Of a DNA stretch of 33,257 nucleotides, positions 15,527 to 24,029 are shown piece after piece. A model generated the notes under the pieces. It did no database searches and was not told the DNA's origin. It saw only the letters and a program-made list of their open reading frames with translations. The translations under genes were made by a program, and so were the position numbers. The stretch spans positions 1 to 33,257 of the forward strand of contig JAESTK010000149.1 of NCBI GenBank assembly GCA_016763645.1. Reading direction: 5' to 3'. Position 1 is the stretch's first letter, and every line of letters starts with the position of its first letter. The DNA comes from Flavobacteriales bacterium. Its GTDB lineage: Bacteria > Bacteroidota > Bacteroidia > Flavobacteriales_G > NORP312.

Positions 15527-16153
15527 ATGCTAAAAATTCATCTTGATGATATCGGCAAACGATTTAATAGAGAATGGATATTCCGAAAAGTAAATCTTGA
15601 ATTATCCTCAAAAAACAATTATGTAGTTCTAGGACGAAATGGTTCTGGAAAATCTACCTTTTTACAAACGTTGGCAGGACGCTATGAAACATCCGATGGT
15701 ACTATTTCATATTCCATCAACGAAACCAAAATTGACGCAGAAAATATCTACAAACACCTAAGTATTTGTGCACCTTATCTTGAGTTATTCGAAGATTATA
15801 CGTTAGTAGAATCAATCGAATTACAAAGCAAATTCAAGTCATTTATTGATGGTGTCAAACTAACTGAAATTCCTAAAATACTTCAACTAGAATCTTCTAA
15901 AAACAAACAACTAAAGTATTATTCCTCTGGGATGAAACAGCGAGTAAAATTAGGATTAGCAATTCTTGCCGATACCTCAATTTTGTTACTTGACGAGCCA
16001 ACCAACAACCTAGATAAAAATGGTTTTGACTGGTATAAAAAACTAATTTCTGAATATTCAGAAAATAGACTAATCGTTGTTTGTTCTAATGACCAATCTC
16101 ATGAATATGAGTTCTGCAACAAAACCATAAACATTGAGGACTTTAAAAAATAG
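15527..16153 (+). CDS. Orphan ABC transporter ATP-binding protein
   Basis: A 208-aa ABC ATPase with Walker A GRNGSGKST (36-44), signature YSSGMKQRV (132-140) and Walker B ILLLDEPTNNLD (152-163). The switch region reads VVCSNDQSHE, with Asn where most transport ATPases have the H-loop His, so hydrolysis may be unusual. No membrane partner is adjacent. It sits between lpxA and efp, an arrangement I have met in other Bacteroidota, and could serve lipid export or a partner encoded elsewhere. The substrate cannot be assigned. Confidence 0.88.
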   Translation: MLKIHLDDIGKRFNREWIFRKVNLELSSKNNYVVLGRNGSGKSTFLQTLAGRYETSDGTISYSINETKIDAENIYKHLSICAPYLELFEDYTLVESIELQSKFKSFIDGVKLTEIPKILQLESSKNKQLKYYSSGMKQRVKLGLAILADTSILLLDEPTNNLDKNGFDWYKKLISEYSENRLIVVCSNDQSHEYEFCNKTINIEDFKK

Positions 16154-16162
16154 TTACATTTG
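16134..16162 (+). promoter_or_regulatory. efp: Predicted efp promoter
   Basis: TACATTTG (16155-16162) matches TAnnTTTG, with TTG at 16134-16136 and an 18-base spacer, close to the flavobacterial -33/-7 layout. It overlaps the end of the ABC ATPase gene and would start transcription about 15 bases before the efp ATG. Confidence 0.5.
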
Positions 16163-16183
16163 AAACACATTAAAAAACAGTAA

Positions 16184-16747
16184 ATGGCAACAACATCAGA
16201 TTTTAGAAACGGACTTTGTATAAATTTCAACAACGACCTTTGGACAATAGTTGAATTTCAACACGTAAAACCAGGAAAAGGTCCTGCATTTGTGCGAACT
16301 AAAATAAAGAGTTTTACTACTGGTAGATTGTTAGAGAACACATTTACCGCAGGCGTTAAAATCGACACCGTGCGAATTGAAAGAAGACCATACCAGTACC
16401 TATATAAGGATGACTTGGGCGTTCATTTTATGCATAATGAAACCTACGATCAAATATTTATTGATGAAAAACTGATTGATAACCCTCAGTTTCTAGTCGA
16501 TGGCATTAATTGTGAAATTTTATTTCATGCAGAAGAAGAGAAAGTGTTAAGATGCGAATTACCTCAGTTTATTAATGCAGAAGTTACCTACACCGAGCCT
16601 GGAATTAAAGGCGACACAGCAACCAACACTATGAAACCAGCAACTCTTGACTGTGGCGCAGAAGTTAAGGTTCCGCTATTCATTAACATGGGTGACAAAA
16701 TTAAAATCGACACCCGAAAGGGCGAATACAACGAACGAGTAAAGTAA
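16184..16747 (+). CDS. efp: Translation elongation factor P
   Basis: EF-P enters the ribosomal E site and relieves stalling on polyproline stretches. The 187-aa product has the KOW-like N-terminal domain with the loop [16 protein letters not shown]; Lys32 sits at the tip where other bacteria carry a modified lysine. The OB domains follow, with [21 protein letters not shown] and the C-terminal signature [15 protein letters not shown]. No modification enzyme (EpmA/EpmB type) is nearby. It is 30 bases after the ABC ATPase, with its own predicted promoter, and the phosphatase gene follows two bases after its stop. Confidence 0.97.
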   Translation: MATTSDFRNGLCINFNNDLWTIVEFQHVKPGKGPAFVRTKIKSFTTGRLLENTFTAGVKIDTVRIERRPYQYLYKDDLGVHFMHNETYDQIFIDEKLIDNPQFLVDGINCEILFHAEEEKVLRCELPQFINAEVTYTEPGIKGDTATNTMKPATLDCGAEVKVPLFINMGDKIKIDTRKGEYNERVK

Positions 16748-16749
16748 GA

Positions 16750-18018
16750 ATGTCTAGTGATCAAAAGACATATAAAAAGCTTAAACTACTAAAGTTTAAG
16801 CTTTTTTCTTTACTAGAAATCACTAAAGAAATTAATGAAAATGCCTCTTCGAAAGAACTGTTCAGTCATTTCGAATTTATACTAAAAAACCAACTATCTA
16901 TTGGTAGTGCTGTACTATTCAGTAAGCAAGGCAAACACTGGAAGTGCGTACTAAAATATGGAGTAAAAGGCAACGAAAAAAAATTCAACATTGGCAACGA
17001 CCTTGAGCACTTTAAAGACATTACGACAATAGAATCTTCATCTAAAGAACACCTTAATTTCTTCGATGTTGTTATTCCTGTGTACCACAAAAGTGTGCCA
17101 CTCGCCTATTTAATTTTAGGAGATTTAAACGAGGAAGCGATAAAAATTAGCCCAGTTATCAAGCACCTTACATTCATCCAAACCCTTGCAAGTATTATTT
17201 CTGTCGCTATAGAGAATAAACGATTGGCGAAACAAGATGTAAAGCAAGAAGGGATGAAAAAGGAGCTTGAATTAGCCTCTGAAATGCAAAAAATGTTGTT
17301 TCCTGAAGAATTACCCAACAATCATAAAATACAACTTGCCGCTTTATACAAACCTCATCATCAAGTCGGTGGAGATTACTACGATTACATCGAGATTACC
17401 GAAAACATATTTCTATTTTGCCTTGCCGATGTCTCTGGAAAAGGTGTTTCTGCTGCCTTATTAATGTCAAACTTCCAAGCAAATTTAAGGGCGCTGGTTA
17501 GTCTAAATCCTACGCTCGAAGATTTGGTTCACCAACTTAACGAAAAGGTATTTCAGACAGCTAAAGGAGAGAAATTTATCACGTTATTCATCGCAAAATA
17601 CAATACTATTTCGCGAGAGTTGGTTTACGTAAACGCTGCACATAATCCGCCTATTTTAAAATCGAGTGGCGAAACTCAATTTTTAGATAAAGGCTGTACA
17701 GGCTTGGGGATGTTTGATGTAATTCCAAAACTTGAAGTCGGCATTATTGAAATACCAGAAATGTCAACGTTAATGTGTTATACCGATGGCGTTGTGGAGC
17801 TAGAAAACGATGCCAAGCAAGAATATGGCACAGATAGGTTGGTTAATTACCTAAAAAATTCGAAAGCTTTGGGTATGAAAAAACTGAATAAAGAATTGGC
17901 TACAGAATTGGCTATTTTTAAAGAAGTCCAACCTTATATAGATGATATAGCGTTATTGTGTTGTAAGTTTTTCAGATTTACCTTTTGGCTTCTCATGATA
18001 AATCTCAATCGCTACTAA
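16750..18018 (+). CDS. SpoIIE-type PP2C phosphatase with N-terminal GAF-like domain
   Basis: A 422-aa serine/threonine phosphatase of the SpoIIE/RsbU type. Residues ~20-160 resemble a GAF sensor domain. Residues ~175-410 form the PP2C domain, with metal ligands Asp209 (VGGDYYDY), Asp227 (LADVSGKGVSAALLM), Asp346 (CYTDGVVELE) and Asp398/399 (YIDDIALL), and the AAHNPPILKSSGE loop. Such enzymes often control anti-anti-sigma factors, but no STAS or HATPase partner is adjacent. Relatives usually stop just after DDIALL-x-C-x-x-F; here 14 residues (RFTFWLLMINLNRY) follow, running 66 bases into the convergent ligase gene, which suggests loss of the original stop. Confidence 0.92.
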   Translation: MSSDQKTYKKLKLLKFKLFSLLEITKEINENASSKELFSHFEFILKNQLSIGSAVLFSKQGKHWKCVLKYGVKGNEKKFNIGNDLEHFKDITTIESSSKEHLNFFDVVIPVYHKSVPLAYLILGDLNEEAIKISPVIKHLTFIQTLASIISVAIENKRLAKQDVKQEGMKKELELASEMQKMLFPEELPNNHKIQLAALYKPHHQVGGDYYDYIEITENIFLFCLADVSGKGVSAALLMSNFQANLRALVSLNPTLEDLVHQLNEKVFQTAKGEKFITLFIAKYNTISRELVYVNAAHNPPILKSSGETQFLDKGCTGLGMFDVIPKLEVGIIEIPEMSTLMCYTDGVVELENDAKQEYGTDRLVNYLKNSKALGMKKLNKELATELAIFKEVQPYIDDIALLCCKFFRFTFWLLMINLNRY

Positions 18019-19404
18019 AGCGGCAATCATCCCCCAAAATGGTGTGGCAATTTTATCGGTATCTAAATAGTTGTTCAGTATTCCGTGAACGAAATAAGTA
18101 ATTAACCCGAGTAGTAAAATCATAACTAAAGCTTTCATCTCTTTATCTTCTAATCGAATATAAAGTTTGGCAGCATGGTAAATCACGAGAACTATTATCA
18201 ACACAAAAGTTAAAGAACCAAGAAGTCCTGCTTCTGCAAGCGGACCAAAGTACTCGCTATGGGCGTTGCCTTTATCTCCTCCATTGGTACTGATAATCGT
18301 TAACTCACTTGAGTGTTGAAACGGAGCATAATAAAAGGCATACGTTCCCGGCCCCCAGCCAACAATTGGTCGCTCAGCAAACATTCGAAAAGCACACGCC
18401 CAACGGTTTAGTCGTTCTAAGTTCGATGCATCTGATGCCACATTTGAAATAGACTGAACATGTTCTGCAAAATCTTCGGAAGATTCTGTTTTATTCTTTT
18501 TGAGCGAATGCAATATTTCGTTTTGAAACGTGAAGAAACCCAATAACAGAACAGCGCCAATTAACGCAACCGTTCTAAACTTTATTTTCCACCAAAACAG
18601 AACCCCAACGCCAAATGCAGCAACCAAACTAACCCAAGCTGCACGAGTATAAGACAATACCAATCCGATAGTAAAAATGGCAAAAACGAACACAATAATC
18701 ATCTTTACATGAAAGCTTATTTTCTTGTTCAATAATGTCCAGATAAGAAAAGGATACATCATCGCCTGAACGGCACCATAAGATGTATGGTCTTTAAAAA
18801 ATGGCTGCATTACATAGTGCGCAGGGTCTTCGGCAAAACCAAATGTAGCATGATGAATAACGGTATAAATTATTACACACATTACACCTAAAGTGTACAT
18901 CCATAAAAATTTAGTGATGTTTTTTCTGTTCTTAAAAAGATGGACTCCCAAAAAGTAAAATGCAACAATAAACCAAATGCGTGACAACACAAATTTGAAC
19001 GATACCAACGGATTTTGACTCGTTATACTTGTGATTAATAGCCAAATGATATTCGCTGCAATTGCAATAGATATTGGATGTTTTAATACTTTTTTATCGA
19101 ATTTTCCATCGACAAAAAACCGAAGAGATGTAATGGCAAGCACACCGAACAAGAGTGGTTCAGTTGGAACAAACAATCCTAGGCCTACGTCACCCAAATA
19201 ATCTTCTAAATTGATTGATAGCGGTGCTAAAAATGCTAAAACAAGTAGCAAGGTGTCTAATTTAAACAATGTCAATGCTACCATTACGATAACAAATGGC
19301 AACCCATTTAACCAGTAAAATTCAAAGAAAATCGCCAAAGAATTGACTAACACGAACAAACCCGCAAGCCAATAAAACCACTTTAATTTGGCAGATTGAA
19401 GCAC
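17953..19404 (-). CDS. O-antigen ligase/polymerase family membrane protein
   Basis: A 483-aa multi-pass protein with about ten to twelve hydrophobic segments from residue 8 to ~465. The Wzy_C/WaaL signature lies in the large loop after residue ~320: LERLNRWACAFRMFAERP, then VGWGPGTYAFYYAPF, then NAHSEYFGPLAEAGLLG. Members either ligate polysaccharide to lipid A-core or polymerise repeat units, and sequence alone does not settle which. The start is GTG at 19404, three bases after the wzz stop, so the two are co-transcribed. Its 3' end overlaps the phosphatase gene tail to tail by 66 bases. Confidence 0.9.
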   Translation of the reverse strand: MLQSAKLKWFYWLAGLFVLVNSLAIFFEFYWLNGLPFVIVMVALTLFKLDTLLLVLAFLAPLSINLEDYLGDVGLGLFVPTEPLLFGVLAITSLRFFVDGKFDKKVLKHPISIAIAANIIWLLITSITSQNPLVSFKFVLSRIWFIVAFYFLGVHLFKNRKNITKFLWMYTLGVMCVIIYTVIHHATFGFAEDPAHYVMQPFFKDHTSYGAVQAMMYPFLIWTLLNKKISFHVKMIIVFVFAIFTIGLVLSYTRAAWVSLVAAFGVGVLFWWKIKFRTVALIGAVLLLGFFTFQNEILHSLKKNKTESSEDFAEHVQSISNVASDASNLERLNRWACAFRMFAERPIVGWGPGTYAFYYAPFQHSSELTIISTNGGDKGNAHSEYFGPLAEAGLLGSLTFVLIIVLVIYHAAKLYIRLEDKEMKALVMILLLGLITYFVHGILNNYLDTDKIATPFWGMIAALVAIEIYHEKPKGKSEKLTTQ

Positions 19405-19407
19405 GAT

Positions 19408-20427
19408 TTACAGTTTTCCTTGTGCCCTAAGTTGATTGTAATTCTCTATTGCAATAATCATCAAAATACCGAACATAAATGCTGAAATAGTAGAGACTAC
19501 CACAATAAGCCACCGCACGGGATATGATTTCTTTTCAGCCGCAAAAGCACTATTTACAACAAATTTATAAGGTATCTGAGCTGTTGCATCCACTCTGGCT
19601 TCTTTGTATTTTAACCTCAAATTTGCTAACCGTTCCGTTTGAAATTCGATAGTTTGAGACAATTGCATATATGCACTACCGTATTCGGACAAAATTTTCA
19701 TTTTCTCCTCAATTGCATCTACCCCGCGCTGATTTCCACTCACCAAAGCCTTAGCAGATTCTTGTGTGTACATCTCAACTTGGCTCTCGTAATCGTTAAC
19801 CCCTAACTTTCTCAATACCGTGAGCGAGTCATTCATTACGTTCATAAAATCTTCTAGTTCTTTGTACTCTCCCTCAACAATTTCGAGCGCTTTTACCGCC
19901 CTTTGTTTTTGCATTTTGTTCATTACTGTATCTAATAAAGAAGAAATATCGTTAGCTATTAACGCAGCTGTATCACGACTTATATCCATAACGATAATCT
20001 CTACCGATTGAAATTTAGTTTTTCTAAACCCAATGTTGCTAGAATATTGCTCCGCAAGCTGTGTGTTTTTGTAAGAGTCGTTAGGATCGATACCGTAATG
20101 ATCGAGGAGATTATACTTTTGGCAAATTCGAGTTCTAATATGGTCAGAATTTAGCACTTGAAGCATTTGCTCTGCTTGTTCTTCTTCCCCAAAAGACATT
20201 ACATCATATTTACCTCCATTGCTTTCTGCTATTAAGGCTTTAGATAATGAGTTTGTTGATGCAGGAAACATTACCACCACCGACTTAAATTTCTCTTGAA
20301 TAATTAGCGAAACAGCACTAGAAATAATGGCTGCGGAAACACAGAGAATAATTAATGGCTTTTTCCATTTCAGTAAAAAAACTAATAAATTAGTTGAATC
20401 GAAGACTTCTTGATTGTTTTCTGACAT
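19408..20427 (-). CDS. Wzz-like polysaccharide chain-length determinant
   Basis: A 339-aa inner-membrane protein with membrane segments at ~29-48 (PLIILCVSAAIISSAVSLII) and ~303-325 (WLIVVVSTISAFMFGILMII), flanking a long periplasmic helical domain. Pro-Val-Arg just before the second segment fits the Wzz/GNVR layout. No cytoplasmic tyrosine-kinase domain is attached. It should set the length of the polysaccharide handled by the downstream O-antigen ligase-like protein. It diverges from the flippase gene over 141 bases. Confidence 0.88.
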   Translation of the reverse strand: MSENNQEVFDSTNLLVFLLKWKKPLIILCVSAAIISSAVSLIIQEKFKSVVVMFPASTNSLSKALIAESNGGKYDVMSFGEEEQAEQMLQVLNSDHIRTRICQKYNLLDHYGIDPNDSYKNTQLAEQYSSNIGFRKTKFQSVEIIVMDISRDTAALIANDISSLLDTVMNKMQKQRAVKALEIVEGEYKELEDFMNVMNDSLTVLRKLGVNDYESQVEMYTQESAKALVSGNQRGVDAIEEKMKILSEYGSAYMQLSQTIEFQTERLANLRLKYKEARVDATAQIPYKFVVNSAFAAEKKSYPVRWLIVVVSTISAFMFGILMIIAIENYNQLRAQGKL

Positions 20428-20449
20428 CTTTTTCAGTTAAATATTCGAG

Positions 20450-20457
20450 CAAAAATA
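20450..20457 (-). promoter_or_regulatory. Putative wzz -7 element
   Basis: On the minus strand this reads TATTTTTG, an exact TAnnTTTG match, about 22 bases before the wzz ATG. The nearest CAAA on the plus strand (-33 candidate) is 27 bases away, more than the usual spacing. Confidence 0.35.
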
Positions 20458-20552
20458 ATATAAATAACTCCTAACGTTTTTTTACAAAAATATTATGTTC
20501 TTCATACGATTTTTAAAGAAAATGAGTTTTTAATCATCAATCGATTAAGCGT

Positions 20553-20560
20553 TACATTTG
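20553..20560 (+). promoter_or_regulatory. Predicted flippase -7 element
   Basis: TACATTTG, an exact TAnnTTTG match, eight bases before the flippase ATG. No clear -33 TTG was found. The leader would be very short. Confidence 0.4.
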
Positions 20561-20568
20561 CAAAATCA

Positions 20569-21876
20569 ATGAAAGATGCTTTAAACAAGATATTGGGCGA
20601 CAAAAATCTTACCGAGTTACTTACAGGTAGTGGGTTAGTGCTGTTTTTTAAAGCGCTCGGAATGTTTGCAGGATATGTGTTTACTTATCTCATTACGCAG
20701 TATTTAGGCGCAGAATCCTACGGTGTTTATGCAATCTGTTTTACTGTTTTAAGTATTGTTGTTGTTGTTTCAAAACTGGGACTAGACAGCGCTTCTGTTA
20801 AATCAATATCAGCATACATTACCGAAGGAAACCAAGAAAAAGCGCTGTTGTATTTCCGAAAAAGCATTGTTGTAGTTGCAGTGAGCTCTATCGTAACTGG
20901 TTTGGCACTTTACCTTTCTGCCGGGTGGCTCGCAACTGTCTTCGATAATGACTTATTAGAAAATTCACTTAAAGTAACCGCGCTAATAGTTGTACCGAAC
21001 GCTTTGCTTCACATTCAAGCTGAGAAACTCCGTGGGCTCAAAAAAATGGCAGGGTATTCATTTTTAATCAATGGTTCTGTCGCCTTATTGGCAGGAGGGC
21101 TGTTTTTACTTCTAATCAACCTCTACTCTGCGGCAACAGAAACATCTCTATGGGCGTTAGGAGGGTCTATTTCCGTATTGTGTTTAGTCATTTTCTTTAA
21201 AAGAGATTTTAAAGTAAAAGCGCCAAAATGGGATTCTATTCCCTACAAAAATATGTTTGCATTAAGCCTCCCGATGTTACTCTCTAGCTCTATGCTTGTG
21301 ATAATGAGTTGGACAGACATTTTGTTACTTGGTTACTATATGGATGAAACGCAGGTAGCCGTTTATAACATCGCCTTTAAAATAAGTGCAATTGTATCCA
21401 TAGTTCTTTACGCCATCAATGCTATTGCTTCGCCTCAGTTTTCCGTGCTTTTTGCAAGTTCACAAAACGGACAACTAAAAACACTCGCCATGCAAATTGC
21501 CAAACTCAACTTTTTTCTCACATTACCCGTAATGCTAGGTATTGTTGTCTTTGCACCATATATTCTTGGTTTCTTTGGTGAAGAATACCATGCTGGACAA
21601 ACAGCCCTTCTTATTCTCTGTGCTGGTCAATTTTTTAGTGCTGTTTGTGGTTCTGTTTTAACGTTACTAAATATGGCTGGAAAAGAGAAAATAGTACGCA
21701 ATATTGTTGGAGGAACGGCTTTATTAAACATTGTGTTAAATGTCATTTTTATTCAACTTTACGGAATAGAAGGAGCCGCTTTCGCGACATTTATTAGTCT
21801 TATATTGTGGAATATTCTCGGATTAATAGCGGTTAAAAAGCATTTTGGTTTTGTAATGTTACCATTCATAAAATGA
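20569..21876 (+). CDS. Polysaccharide flippase (Wzx/MOP superfamily)
   Basis: A 435-aa membrane protein with about twelve to fourteen hydrophobic segments. It begins with the pattern LLTGSGLVLFFKALGMFAGY and YLITQYLGAESYGVYAI, typical of the oligosaccharide flippase (Polysacc_synt) family, and has ALSLPMLLSSSMLVIMSWTD at mid-protein. It should move lipid-linked oligosaccharides across the inner membrane for the Wzz/ligase system. It diverges from wzz and overlaps the sulfotransferase by four bases (ATGA), suggesting coupled translation. No glycosyltransferases are in the window, so the repeat-unit genes lie elsewhere. Confidence 0.93.
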   Translation: MKDALNKILGDKNLTELLTGSGLVLFFKALGMFAGYVFTYLITQYLGAESYGVYAICFTVLSIVVVVSKLGLDSASVKSISAYITEGNQEKALLYFRKSIVVVAVSSIVTGLALYLSAGWLATVFDNDLLENSLKVTALIVVPNALLHIQAEKLRGLKKMAGYSFLINGSVALLAGGLFLLLINLYSAATETSLWALGGSISVLCLVIFFKRDFKVKAPKWDSIPYKNMFALSLPMLLSSSMLVIMSWTDILLLGYYMDETQVAVYNIAFKISAIVSIVLYAINAIASPQFSVLFASSQNGQLKTLAMQIAKLNFFLTLPVMLGIVVFAPYILGFFGEEYHAGQTALLILCAGQFFSAVCGSVLTLLNMAGKEKIVRNIVGGTALLNIVLNVIFIQLYGIEGAAFATFISLILWNILGLIAVKKHFGFVMLPFIK

Positions 21877-22772
21877 GTGTTACCAAACAAATAGATTTTA
21901 TCGGGATTGGCGCTGCCAAAAGCGGAAGTTCTTGGCTTAACAATATTTTGCTGCAACATCCACAAATTGAAATTCCTACAAGAAAAGAACTCACCTTTTT
22001 TAATCGGTTAGATATTTCTGGTATCGTCAATAAAAATTTCGATAACAAGTTAGATTACTATTTACAATTCTGGGATTTTAATCTGGATAAAACTCGTGGG
22101 GAATTCAGTCCACAATACCTCAGCGATGTTGAAGCTCCTAAAAGGATAAAAGAACACTTTCCTAACGCTAAGCTGATTGTTATTCTTCGGAACCCCGTTC
22201 ATCGAGCGTTATCTCATTTAGAGTACGACCAACATTTTAATGCAGTTATTTCAAAAGAAATTGCGGTTGAAGATGCTTTCAAAAAACATAATTATCTCCT
22301 TACAGCAGGTCTGTATGCAAACCATCTAAAACGTTGGTTTGATGTTTTTGCCAAAGAACAAATCAAAATCATCATTTTTGAAGAAGCGGTTGAAAATCCA
22401 AAACAAGCGAGTACAGATTTATTCAAATTTTTAGGTGTAACTACCACTAAAAATTTAGATTTTTCAGCTATTAACGAACGGAAAGAAATTAAATCTTCCA
22501 CCATTTCTAAACTGCTAAAAGTCCCTGGTAAGATAGACAAGAAGCTGGAAAAACTTGACTCTTGGAAAAAAGTTAAACAAAGCGGATTTTACAATTCGCT
22601 AATCGATGCCAAAACTTATTTGGTTGATAAAAATGCTCAAAAAAGAGAAAAAAGTGAATTTACGCCCGAGGTTTACAGCACATTAAATGAGTATTACAAA
22701 GAGCCAAAGCTAGAGTTGGAAAAACTGCTAGATATTGAATTAGGAAGTTTCTGGAAATTACCTAACGAATGA
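21873..22772 (+). CDS. PAPS-dependent sulfotransferase
   Basis: A 299-aa cytoplasmic sulfotransferase. The 5'-phosphosulfate loop is GAAKSGSSWL (residues 13-22) and the 3'-phosphate-binding segment is LIVILRNPVHRALSHLEY (101-118), with Arg106 and Ser114. These transfer sulfate from PAPS to hydroxyl groups of sugars, lipids or other small molecules. Overlap with the flippase start-stop makes a glycan or lipid-linked oligosaccharide the most likely acceptor. Sulfated exopolysaccharide would fit a marine habitat; that is inference. It overlaps the next unknown gene by four bases. Confidence 0.92.
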   Translation: MSVTKQIDFIGIGAAKSGSSWLNNILLQHPQIEIPTRKELTFFNRLDISGIVNKNFDNKLDYYLQFWDFNLDKTRGEFSPQYLSDVEAPKRIKEHFPNAKLIVILRNPVHRALSHLEYDQHFNAVISKEIAVEDAFKKHNYLLTAGLYANHLKRWFDVFAKEQIKIIIFEEAVENPKQASTDLFKFLGVTTTKNLDFSAINERKEIKSSTISKLLKVPGKIDKKLEKLDSWKKVKQSGFYNSLIDAKTYLVDKNAQKREKSEFTPEVYSTLNEYYKEPKLELEKLLDIELGSFWKLPNE

Positions 22773-23326
22773 TAAAGTCTAACGCATCAAAAGACAGAGA
22801 AAGTTCTCCATTTTTCATTGAGAACAGAGATATATGTGAGTTCTGGGAGAATTACATTTCAGAAAAAGGCGGGAAATCATCTGGGGAATACACTGCTTGG
22901 GCTTTATCCTTTAACGGAAAATTTACTACCCAATATCAATGGGTAATTAAACTTAAAAAAGCTACTTTTTCAAATGGCGGGTTATTAATCAGTGCTGATA
23001 AAAACATCTTTAAGCAAACAACTTTCATTACGGATAATACCGATAGGTTTTCTCAAGATTTCATTATCCGAAAGTCTAATTGGCTAGATATTCTAAGATC
23101 TAAAATAAACCCTCTTAAATTATGGAAATCGTATGTTGTTATCGGAACGGAAAACCAAGACAATTTAAAAGAGTTAACTTCTGCTCTGTCAGATTTGTTT
23201 TCTAACAAAAAAGTAAAATCCGTTTCCTATTCTAAGACAGATAAACAGTTAGAGATTCACATTCATCAACTCGTCACAGATAAGCGTATTATTGACCAAA
23301 TAGTCAATTTTACATCTAAAAAATAA
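22769..23326 (+). CDS. Conserved-looking protein of unknown function
   Basis: A 185-aa protein with no signal peptide and no membrane segment. It alternates beta-strand-like stretches ([44 protein letters not shown]) with a charged linker, and ends in a lysine-rich tail. The layout FI-TDNTDRF followed by a short core loosely recalls DUF3137-type proteins, without a confident match. It overlaps the sulfotransferase stop (ATGATAA) and its own stop overlaps the rnhB start (TAATG), so it is translationally coupled on both sides. A role with the flippase and sulfotransferase is possible but unproven. Confidence 0.75.
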   Translation: MIKSNASKDRESSPFFIENRDICEFWENYISEKGGKSSGEYTAWALSFNGKFTTQYQWVIKLKKATFSNGGLLISADKNIFKQTTFITDNTDRFSQDFIIRKSNWLDILRSKINPLKLWKSYVVIGTENQDNLKELTSALSDLFSNKKVKSVSYSKTDKQLEIHIHQLVTDKRIIDQIVNFTSKK

Positions 23327-23925
23327 TGCTCCTTTCTTACCATACCGAAGGTATTGTCGAAGCAGGCTGCGATGAAGCTGGAAGGGGGCCTTTGGCTGGA
23401 CCAGTATCTGCTGCGGCCGTTATATTGCCACCAGACTTTAAACACAAGCTGCTAAACGACTCAAAACAACTAACCGAAAAACAACGCGACTTATTGCGCC
23501 CAATAATTGAAAAAGAAGCTATTTCTTTTGCTGTGTCGATTATTGACAATCATAAAATTGATGAAATCAATATCTTAAACGCATCATTTTATGCTATGCA
23601 TTGCGCTGTTAACCAACTCAAAACAAAACCAGAAGCATTACTTATTGATGGAAATCGTTTTAACCCTTATAATGGGGTTCCACATCATTGCATCATAAAA
23701 GGTGATGGCAAATATCTTTCGATAGCTGCGGCCTCCGTATTGGCAAAAACGTACCGCGATGAATTAATGGAAAAACTGCACAACAAATTTCCAATGTATA
23801 ATTGGAAAAAAAACAAAGGCTACCCCACAAAAGAACATCGCGCTGCTATAAGGGAATTCGGAGCTACAGATTACCACAGAAAAAGTTTTCGGTTATTACC
23901 TGAGCAGTTGAAGTTGAATATTTGA
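23326..23925 (+). CDS. rnhB: Ribonuclease HII
   Basis: Removes single ribonucleotides from DNA and RNA primers. The 199-aa product has the family start [21 protein letters not shown] (Asp16, Glu17), the second catalytic segment LLIDGNRF and the later [15 protein letters not shown]. The C-terminal YDWHRKSF-like pattern appears as [12 protein letters not shown]. It starts one base inside the previous gene's stop codon, placing this housekeeping gene at the end of a surface-polysaccharide run. A hairpin about 30 bases after its stop may end the transcript. Confidence 0.96.
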   Translation: MLLSYHTEGIVEAGCDEAGRGPLAGPVSAAAVILPPDFKHKLLNDSKQLTEKQRDLLRPIIEKEAISFAVSIIDNHKIDEINILNASFYAMHCAVNQLKTKPEALLIDGNRFNPYNGVPHHCIIKGDGKYLSIAAASVLAKTYRDELMEKLHNKFPMYNWKKNKGYPTKEHRAAIREFGATDYHRKSFRLLPEQLKLNI

Positions 23926-23956
23926 AATTCCAACCACACTCCCTCAACAATCAATT

Positions 23957-23984
23957 CTTAATTTCTAACCGAAGAAAAATTAAG
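23957..23984 (+). terminator. Possible terminator hairpin after rnhB
   Basis: CTTAATTTCT (23957-23966) pairs imperfectly with AGAAAAATTAAG (23973-23984), with two bulged A, around an AACCGA loop. A T-rich stretch follows from 23990. The stem is AT-rich and weak. Confidence 0.35.
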
Positions 23985-24029
23985 TACCGTTTGTTTTCCT
24001 TTTAATTTCGCATCGAAATACAATTTCGG

